From the NCBI RefSeq assembly GCF_003003275.1, contig NZ_PVTO01000008.1:48724-112723 (forward strand): 64,000 nucleotides of DNA. The letters run 5' to 3'. This DNA comes from Alkalibacterium olivapovliticus. Its GTDB lineage: Bacteria; Bacillota; Bacilli; Lactobacillales; Carnobacteriaceae_A. The translations under genes were made by a program, and so were the position numbers. The notes below the pieces were generated by a model, which did no database searches, was not told the DNA's origin, and saw only the letters and a list, made by a program, of their open reading frames with translations. Below, piece by piece: positions 57,576-64,000 of the stretch (the first letter of the stretch is position 1; the number at the start of each line of letters is the position of its first letter).

Positions 57576-58544
57576 ATGGAAAAAATCAAATGGGGAATGA
57601 TCGGACTTGGTGACATTGCTCATCAGTTTGCTCAGTCATTTCAATCAGATAAAGCTGAATTGGTAGCTGTAGGCTCCCGTACACTACAGAAGGCCTACGA
57701 TTTTTCTGAAACCTATACTATTCCGAAAGCTTACGGAAGTTATGAGGAACTGGCTTATGATCCTGAAATAGATATTGTCTATCTTGCCACCCCGAATAGT
57801 CATCACAAGGATAATATGATGATGCTCTTAAAAGCACGGAAACATATTCTCTGTGAAAAAGCGATTACGATGAATAAAAAAGAATTAGACGATGTTCTCG
57901 CTTTTGCTGAAAAACAAGACTGCATCGTTGCCGAAGCTATGACCATCTATCACATGCCCTTATTTGCAGAAATAAAACAGCGTATCCGTGCAAATGAATT
58001 CGGCAAATTAAAAATGGTGCATGCCCTTTTTGGCAGCCTTAAACCTGATGAGCCAGACAATCGCTTTTTCAATCCTGAACTTGGTGGTGGCGCTCTTTTG
58101 GATATCGGCGTTTATGCCTTGTCTTTCACGAGGTATTTTCTTTCAAGTCAACCGACAGACAAGCAGACCCTGGTCTCACTTCATGAGAGTGGAGTAGATG
58201 AGCGCAGCAGTTTTCAATTCTTGAATCAGGATGATGAACTAAGCACTGTTTCTATCAGTTTTCGTTCCAAAATGCCTAAGCAGGGTGTGATTGTGTGCGA
58301 AGATGCATTTATTACCATAATGAACTACCCTAGAGCCGATAGCGCAGTCGTTACTTATCCTGACGGCACGACAGATATTATTCGCTCAGGTGAGCATGAT
58401 AAGGCACTCAGCTATGAGATCAACAATCTGTCAGAAACGCTTTTAACTGGAACTGATCTGACTCATATTGGTCTGACGAGAGACGTCAACGCCTTGATGG
58501 ATTGGGCTGCACATGAATGGAATATGAACTGGCTGTTTAAATAA
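57576..58544 (+). CDS. Gfo/Idh/MocA family oxidoreductase
   Basis: A 322-residue NAD(P)-dependent dehydrogenase, second family member in the window. The Rossmann start is WGMIGLGDIAHQFAQSF; IVYLATPNSHHKDNMM and the catalytic-region CEKAITMNKKELD follow (Glu-Lys as in the EKP motif, but Ala for Pro). GGGALLDIGVYALSF marks the C-terminal domain. Monocistronic and divergent from the glucosaminidase gene. Substrate unknown. Confidence 0.9.
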   Translation: MEKIKWGMIGLGDIAHQFAQSFQSDKAELVAVGSRTLQKAYDFSETYTIPKAYGSYEELAYDPEIDIVYLATPNSHHKDNMMMLLKARKHILCEKAITMNKKELDDVLAFAEKQDCIVAEAMTIYHMPLFAEIKQRIRANEFGKLKMVHALFGSLKPDEPDNRFFNPELGGGALLDIGVYALSFTRYFLSSQPTDKQTLVSLHESGVDERSSFQFLNQDDELSTVSISFRSKMPKQGVIVCEDAFITIMNYPRADSAVVTYPDGTTDIIRSGEHDKALSYEINNLSETLLTGTDLTHIGLTRDVNALMDWAAHEWNMNWLFK

Positions 58545-58556
58545 ATAGAAAATTGA

Positions 58557-58586
58557 AATGGGATTCTTAAGGGACTTCCATTTTTG
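58557..58586 (+). terminator. Weak terminator after the oxidoreductase gene
   Basis: AAATGG (58557-58562) and CCATTT (58579-58584) pair and are followed by T residues on the plus strand. Confidence 0.45.
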
Positions 58587-58673
58587 TTTTGTGTCTCACT
58601 TCACTTTCAGATGCTTAGCCTATCTCTTGCTCAACCGTTTGTTCTTTCGCAAATCTCTGATCCTACATCAAGA

Positions 58674-58727
58674 CAAAAAAATGAACGGAACCTAAATCTG
58701 TGAAAGATTTAAAAGCTCCGCTCGTTA
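58674..58727 (-). terminator. Terminator of the ABC permease gene
   Basis: AATGAACGGAAC and GCTCCGCTCGTT arms with G-T pairs enclose an AAATCT/AGATTT hairpin; seven T residues follow on the minus strand. Confidence 0.65.
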
Positions 58728-58770
58728 TTATAATTGATCAGACAAGTCTGTCTGTCACTCAATCAATCCA

Positions 58771-61755
58771 TCAGTCCTGAGTTTTTAGTGCTTCTACCAT
58801 ATCGATTCTCTTCAGTTTGAAGTGCATAACAACCATGACTAAACTGGAGAAAAAGAACATCAGCAGGAATGAATACAGATAACTGGTCATCGAAATCTGT
58901 CTCGAAAAGCGCATGATATCTATTTCTGCCGTCTGCAGCACAAAGCGGTGCATAATGACGCCCAAGACAAAGCCTATCAGGATCCCAAGTACAGTGAGCA
59001 CAAAATTTTCTCTGTAAACATACAAGGTTACTTCATTATCGTAAAATCCCAGTACTTTAATTGTAGATAATTCTCTAATCCGTTCTGACACGTTGATATT
59101 TGTCAGGTTATAAAGGACAACGAAGGCTAATGACGCTGCCGACACAATCAGTACCAATGTCACGACATCCAGGCTATCCATTGAGTCCTGAAAGGTTTCT
59201 TGTATTGAACCTGCAAAAGCGACTCCCTGGACAGCATCTTCACTGGTAAGCGCTTGGCCAAGCTGATCATCCTCTACCTGTTCGGTATCGTACCTTAGTA
59301 ATCTGGTATTAAAATCATTTTCGTCATCTACCAGCCCGGCATAGGCTTCCGGTGACAAATAGATATAATGCTGCACATACTGTTCTGCTATGTCTGTGAT
59401 TTCCACTTCAAATGAAGCAGAGTCAGTTGGTTCTACTACTATAGTATCCCCTACATCGCTGTCTAAAAGATCAGCCAGCTTATCCGTAATGACAGCTCCC
59501 TCATTTGGCAGTTCCAGATTTCGCGACTCGTCTTCTCTGTCTCTCAACACAATAAAATTACTCAGCTGATCTGGCTCACTTGGAATAAACAGATTGACTT
59601 CTTGAGAAGATTCTCCCCTTTCGGCTGTCGCATTTTCCTGGATGACTGATAGGTCACCTTCATATCCATCAATACTCTCTAGAGTCTCATTATACTCATC
59701 TATTTGAGCATCTGATGCATCTGTATTTTCCGAGACAATAGCCTGATACAAGTTGATTTCTCCAAACTGAATATCTCCTATATCGGCAATCGAATCTGAC
59801 AGTCCGTAACCAGTCAAGAGCAGCGCGGTTCCTCCTGCTACACCAAAGAGTGTCATCAGCATGCGTCGTTTATATCTGAATAAGTTCCTGGATGCCACTT
59901 TTTGGGTGAACGTAAATCTGTTCCATACAAACGGTAAATATTCCAGGAAAATCCGTTTTCCTTTTTTGGGTGCTTTGGGTCTCAGCAGATCTGCTGAATT
60001 ACTTCTCAGTGATAATCTAACAGATACAACTGTTGATAACCCCGTAGCCAGTAACGCTCCAAAGATGGAAATGACCGCATAGCTCCAGTAAAACCCTGTC
60101 TGAGCAGGTGGGAGATTGTACAGCGAACTGTATGCGTCAATAATCACATTCGGGAAGAGCCAATACCCCAGGAACAGTCCTATGGTTCCACCTGTTACTG
60201 TAGCAATAAAGGCATACACAAAATACTTGGTTGCGATAGCAAAATTACCGTACCCTAATGCTTTTAATGTACCCATTTGATTTCGGCCTTCATCGACCAT
60301 CCGGGTCATAGTGGTCAGTGAAATCAGCGCAGCCAGTAGAAAGAAGAACACTGGGAAAATTTGCGCGATAGAACTGATCCGTTCTGCATTTTCTTCAAAT
60401 TCTGAATATCCCTGCAGGTCTGATCGGTCCTGAACAAAATATTCCGGTTCCTCGAGATCAGCAAGTGCTTCTTCAGCCTCTTCAAGATCGACTAATGCTT
60501 CCTCGATCTCTTCATCAGCTGTTTCCCGTTCTTCTTCAAATTCAGCAAGTCCCTCATCATACTCTGATTCTGCTTCTTCCAATTCAAGTCGGGCAGCTTC
60601 CAGTTCACCTTCCGCTTCCTGAATAGAATTAGTCAATTCAGTTTCTGCCTGTTCAAGCTCCGTCAGTCCTTGCTGAATCTGTTGTTCCTGACTATCGATT
60701 TCAGCCAAAGTTGAAGGATCATCCACTTGTGCAGCTTCCAGCTGGTTGCGAGTGTCTTCCAGTTCTGACTGAGCTGCCAACAGCTGATTTCTCTGACTGT
60801 CTATTTCACTTTGAGCATCTGCTTCTTCCTGCTGGAGTTCAGCAAGTCCGGCTTCATACTCTTCCATGCCTTCATCGATCTCGATCCGAGCCTCTTCAAG
60901 TTCGGTTTCAGCATCAGCCAGTTCCTGTCTCGCTTCTTCAATTTCATCGTATCCTTCGTTTATTTCATCTTCGATTTCCTCATATAGTTCTTCATAGCGT
61001 TCAGCTGGCCTATCCGCTAAAACGGCTTCGACCTCAGCCGTCTTTTCTTCGATCACACCCTCGTATTCCGGAGAATAGACATCATAGTCACGTGCATTAT
61101 CAAACGAAAGATAGGCATCCGTATAAACAGCCATGTCAAACGCTTCTTCTAAGACAACTGAGAACCCTGCAAGAGAGCCTGTCCCCACCTGAGTGTTCCC
61201 TCTGTCTCCATTTTCAATAAACTGGGGGTGATTGACGAATCCAACTACCTCAAAAGCAGTCTGAGAAAACGAGTCTTCGAATTCATCGGGTGTTCCTTCT
61301 TCTATCTGAACAGTATCTCCTATTTGATATTCACTAGTGTAATCCATAACGTTATCAAGTGCGATTTCATCAGGCTCTTCAGGAAGTCGGCCTTCGACAA
61401 TGACAAGCTGATTGATTCCCAGGTCCTGATCAGGTAAGCCCATGACTTTCGAGGACAGACCCGTTTCCTGGAACACAACATCCATGCTGTATGTATAGTC
61501 AAGAACGGTCTGCTCCAGGGAACTCAATAATTCAATGTCTTCATCTTCAAGTCCCATAGTTGAGAACACATGGAGATCACTCAAATTCTGATCTGAATAA
61601 TACTCTCCTGCCGTGTTGATCATGACTGGACCCGTTGCACTCAAACCTGCAAAAAATGCCACTCCTAACAGAATAATCGCGAAAATAGACAGAAAACGTG
61701 TTTTCGTTCGCCAGATTTCTCTTATCGTATCTTTCCATAATGATTTAGACTTCAT
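58771..61755 (-). CDS. FtsX-type ABC transporter permease with long coiled coil
   Basis: A 994-residue permease. After a first membrane helix (about 20-40, FLSIFAIILLGVAFFAGL) comes a large extracytoplasmic region with a glutamate-rich coiled coil (about 255-445). FtsX cores lie at about 475-590 and 885-990 (PVFFFLLAALISLTTMTRMV; VVTLVLIVSAASLAFVVLYN). It works with the downstream ATPase, probably as a mechanotransmission or lipid/peptide exporter; substrate unknown. The coiled coil is unusually long and low in complexity. It follows the ATPase gene by 30 bases. Confidence 0.88.
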   Translation of the reverse strand: MKSKSLWKDTIREIWRTKTRFLSIFAIILLGVAFFAGLSATGPVMINTAGEYYSDQNLSDLHVFSTMGLEDEDIELLSSLEQTVLDYTYSMDVVFQETGLSSKVMGLPDQDLGINQLVIVEGRLPEEPDEIALDNVMDYTSEYQIGDTVQIEEGTPDEFEDSFSQTAFEVVGFVNHPQFIENGDRGNTQVGTGSLAGFSVVLEEAFDMAVYTDAYLSFDNARDYDVYSPEYEGVIEEKTAEVEAVLADRPAERYEELYEEIEDEINEGYDEIEEARQELADAETELEEARIEIDEGMEEYEAGLAELQQEEADAQSEIDSQRNQLLAAQSELEDTRNQLEAAQVDDPSTLAEIDSQEQQIQQGLTELEQAETELTNSIQEAEGELEAARLELEEAESEYDEGLAEFEEERETADEEIEEALVDLEEAEEALADLEEPEYFVQDRSDLQGYSEFEENAERISSIAQIFPVFFFLLAALISLTTMTRMVDEGRNQMGTLKALGYGNFAIATKYFVYAFIATVTGGTIGLFLGYWLFPNVIIDAYSSLYNLPPAQTGFYWSYAVISIFGALLATGLSTVVSVRLSLRSNSADLLRPKAPKKGKRIFLEYLPFVWNRFTFTQKVASRNLFRYKRRMLMTLFGVAGGTALLLTGYGLSDSIADIGDIQFGEINLYQAIVSENTDASDAQIDEYNETLESIDGYEGDLSVIQENATAERGESSQEVNLFIPSEPDQLSNFIVLRDREDESRNLELPNEGAVITDKLADLLDSDVGDTIVVEPTDSASFEVEITDIAEQYVQHYIYLSPEAYAGLVDDENDFNTRLLRYDTEQVEDDQLGQALTSEDAVQGVAFAGSIQETFQDSMDSLDVVTLVLIVSAASLAFVVLYNLTNINVSERIRELSTIKVLGFYDNEVTLYVYRENFVLTVLGILIGFVLGVIMHRFVLQTAEIDIMRFSRQISMTSYLYSFLLMFFFSSLVMVVMHFKLKRIDMVEALKTQD

Positions 61756-61785
61756 TTAAACACCTCTATTCGTTTCTGCATGGGC

Positions 61786-62490
61786 TTACCACTCAATGCT
61801 TTCTACTGATTGAGGATGCTCATTGATGGTCACTTTTCTGACCTTCGCATTGTTGATATCGATCACTCTGTTTGCCATGGGCGCGATTGCTCTATTATGA
61901 GTAATCACAACAACCGTTGCTCCATATTCTTCTTTTGATCTGTTTAATAGATCCAGCACTTTTTTGCCTGTCTCGTAATCCAGCGCACCAGTCGGTTCAT
62001 CACACAGTAGTAATTTGGGCTGTTTTGCCAACGCTCTGGCAATGGCCACACGCTGCTGTTCTCCTCCAGAAAGCTGAGCTGGGAAATTATCCATACGGTG
62101 TTCGAGTCCCACACTGATCAGCACCTCTTCTGCATCTAATGCATCTGGAGAAATTTCAGCTGCCAGTTCAACATTTTCTTTAGCCGTCAAGTTAGGAATC
62201 AAGTTGTAGTTCTGGAATATAAACCCGACATCATTACGTCTGTACTCAGTCAGTTTTTTTGAGCCGAAACCGACAATGTTAGTCCCGTCAATAATAACTT
62301 CTCCTTCGTCAGCTGCATCCATTCCACCCAATATATTCAAAACAGTTGTTTTGCCGGCCCCACTTGGCCCTACAATAACTGCGAATTCATTTTGTTCAAT
62401 ATCGAATGTGATTTTGTCGTTTGCAACCACGACCGTTTCACCCGATTTATATTTTTTCACTTCATCTTTCACACTGATATAAGCAGTCAT
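61786..62490 (-). CDS. ABC transporter ATP-binding protein (MacB/LolD type)
   Basis: A 234-residue ATPase. Walker A is [15 protein letters not shown], the signature is [17 protein letters not shown], Walker B is [12 protein letters not shown] and the H-loop is [11 protein letters not shown]. The start at 62490 is preferred because AAAGG lies nine bases before it; upstream in-frame ATGs lack spacing. It pairs with the FtsX-type permease encoded next. Confidence 0.95.
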   Translation of the reverse strand: MTAYISVKDEVKKYKSGETVVVANDKITFDIEQNEFAVIVGPSGAGKTTVLNILGGMDAADEGEVIIDGTNIVGFGSKKLTEYRRNDVGFIFQNYNLIPNLTAKENVELAAEISPDALDAEEVLISVGLEHRMDNFPAQLSGGEQQRVAIARALAKQPKLLLCDEPTGALDYETGKKVLDLLNRSKEEYGATVVVITHNRAIAPMANRVIDINNAKVRKVTINEHPQSVESIEW

Positions 62491-62598
62491 TTTTTTCATC
62501 CTTTCTCTATTCACTTAACTATTTTAGCATAATAAGTCAGATTGACCCTAAACCTAGAGCTATACTCTTAAAATCTTCATAAAAACATCATATTATCT

Positions 62599-62643
62599 AA
62601 AAAGGCATTGTCTGAGTACACAATAAAGTATACTCAGACAATG
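62599..62643 (-). terminator. Terminator of the rRNA methyltransferase gene
   Basis: CATTGTCTGAGTA (62606-62618) and TACTCAGACAATG (62631-62643) form a perfect 13-base stem, followed by CCTTTTTAG on the minus strand. Confidence 0.85.
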
Positions 62644-62664
62644 ACCTGTTTAGATGACGACTAT

Positions 62665-63843
62665 TTAGTTTGTACGCTGTAATACGAATATTTTCAGATA
62701 ATGCCCTTCAGGGTAACCGCTGCTTACAGCGAAATCTTCAGGCAAGTCATGTTCATTCATAAGGTAGGCATCGACATTCAGTTCTTCGAATGCATCGTTG
62801 ACCATATCGTAAAACTCGTCTCTGCTAAGCGCCCACGAATTAGTTGACGTAATAATAACACCGTCTTTAGCTAAGACTTGTACCGCATCTTTTACTAAAG
62901 CTGTATAATCTTTTTCAACACTAAACGTGCGTTTTTTGGCACGTGCAAAAGTTGGTGGATCTAAAACAATCAAGTCGAATTTCAGCTGATGTTTCTTAGC
63001 ATAATCCAGATAATCCAGAACATCCATTACACGAATCTCATGATCGTCAGGATTCAATCCATTGATCTCAAACTGCTCACGGGTCCGTTCTTTGCTTCTG
63101 TTAGCCACATCGACGTTTACAGTTTTGACTGCACCACCCATAGCAGCTGCTACTGAGAATGCACCTGTATAACTGAAGGCATTGAGTACTTTACGCCCCA
63201 TACCCCATTCTTCCATTATTTTATTTCTGACGTTACGCTGATCAAGGAAAATCCCCGTCATCCAGCCTTCATCCAGATAGACATTGTAACGAATCCCATT
63301 TTCAAGAATGGTCATCGGCTCTTCTGCTCTTTTCCCTTCAACAAACTTGGATTTTACAGAAGCTGATGGGTAACGCAGTTTTTCATATATCCCTTTGAAA
63401 TCGGGAATAGCTACTTTGAATGCCTGTAAAATCATATCTCTATGCTGATAGATGCCTGCACTGTACCACGAAAAGACGTAATACCCTTCGTAATAATCGA
63501 CTGTCAGTCCACCGATGCCATCGCCTTCTCCATTGAAGAAACGGAAAGCTGTTGTTTTGGTGTCGGCGTAGAAGGCTGACCGTTTTTGTCTGGCTACTCT
63601 AAACTGTCTATCAAAGAAGTTAGTATCCAGTGTGTCAGAATCGTCTAATGAGAGCACCCATCCGACCGTTTTCTTTTCATCTCCAATGTATCCTAAACCA
63701 ACAAATCTTTTGTTGGTATCTGTCAGTCTGACGAAATCGCCTTCGTTATTGTCCAGCTTGTTTTTGAAGTCGAAACTTTCCAGAGCCGGATAGCCATTTC
63801 TAATGCGGTCGGCTGCCAATTTTTTTACTTGTAAAGTTATCAT
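62665..63843 (-). CDS. Class I rRNA methyltransferase, PUA-containing (RlmI-like)
   Basis: A 392-residue enzyme with an N-terminal PUA domain (about 1-75, AADRIRNGYPALESFDF), a central EEHEE-type domain, and an AdoMet domain with VLNAFSYTGAFSVAAAMGGA and the catalytic region DLIVLDPPTFARAKKRTF. The family methylates cytosine C5 in 23S rRNA (RlmI). Bacillus YwbD is comparable. GGGGTACT precedes the ATG. Monocistronic. Confidence 0.92.
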   Translation of the reverse strand: MITLQVKKLAADRIRNGYPALESFDFKNKLDNNEGDFVRLTDTNKRFVGLGYIGDEKKTVGWVLSLDDSDTLDTNFFDRQFRVARQKRSAFYADTKTTAFRFFNGEGDGIGGLTVDYYEGYYVFSWYSAGIYQHRDMILQAFKVAIPDFKGIYEKLRYPSASVKSKFVEGKRAEEPMTILENGIRYNVYLDEGWMTGIFLDQRNVRNKIMEEWGMGRKVLNAFSYTGAFSVAAAMGGAVKTVNVDVANRSKERTREQFEINGLNPDDHEIRVMDVLDYLDYAKKHQLKFDLIVLDPPTFARAKKRTFSVEKDYTALVKDAVQVLAKDGVIITSTNSWALSRDEFYDMVNDAFEELNVDAYLMNEHDLPEDFAVSSGYPEGHYLKIFVLQRTN

Positions 63844-64000
63844 ATAGTACCCCTTTAAATTTATAATCGATTTTTTGATGGTATTTTCATTATAGCATAA
63901 TTCACCCTGAATTATTCATACCTCTAAATGTGGATAACTATTTCTATTAAACTCACTGCTTTTTTAGACATTTTTAAGTATTAACTGTCTATCATGCCAC

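Overview
The window is 64 kb of a low-GC Gram-positive (Bacillota) chromosome, most likely a Lactobacillales member of the Carnobacteriaceae type. The evidence is the run pcrA-ligA-camS-gatC-gatA-gatB-dagK-rlmD in one orientation, strong AGGAGG-type ribosome binding sites, lipoprotein and class B penicillin-binding-protein types of this phylum, and c-di-GMP genes. The family-level placement is an inference. No tRNA, rRNA, insertion sequence or CRISPR array was recognised.

Region 1-20 kb is ordinary chromosome with mixed small operons. It begins with a truncated GGDEF-EAL protein. It then carries a tRNA-dihydrouridine synthase, an acetyltransferase, an ECF sigma/anti-sigma pair with its own ECF-type promoter, and exonuclease III. 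An SH3 lipoprotein follows behind a folded leader, then a Gfo/Idh/MocA oxidoreductase and a DUF7000 protein. An overlapping pair of an acyl-homoserine-lactone-synthase-like (FeeM-like) acyltransferase and a ThiF/E1-like adenylyltransferase is next. The region ends with an HD-GYP membrane protein, a GH120 beta-xylosidase, a PAP2 phosphatase, a carboxylesterase, a UGT-type glycosyltransferase, a DUF4085 protein and DegV.

Region 21.3-38.6 kb is an integrated island in the 3' end of rlmD. The rlmD gene (right) has been separated from what looks like its own stop codon and terminator (left, 21261-21312). A large serine recombinase lies at the right end. On the left, three sites at 21.3, 22.6 and 23.75 kb carry the same roughly 55-bp arm; the outer two continue into an RlmD-like C-terminus. 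Joining that arm to the sequence at the present rlmD end gives a near-perfect palindrome with a central CA, as expected for a serine-integrase attP. The three left sites each follow a minus-strand cargo unit: a DUF6671 gene, an unknown 315-aa gene, and a complete type I restriction-modification system. The layout resembles accretion of att-tagged cassettes. The rest of the island holds small unknown genes, an Abi-like gene, a small resolvase, a 1.7-kb non-coding region with a family of GTGGGCA/TGCCCAC inverted repeats, a replication-initiator-like gene with two XRE regulators, and an attenuator-like leader. It therefore looks like an integrative, plasmid-like defence element rather than a prophage.

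Region 38.5-64 kb is a conserved core: rlmD, dagK, gatBAC, camS, ligA and pcrA. Next come a GntR regulator, a divergent PurK-like ATP-grasp protein and a UPF0316 protein. These are followed by a CorC/HlyC-type CBS protein, a MecA-type penicillin-binding protein, a TIM-barrel protein of unknown function, a GH73 glucosaminidase, a second Gfo/Idh/MocA protein, an FtsX-type ABC exporter with a very long extracytoplasmic coiled coil, and an rRNA methyltransferase.
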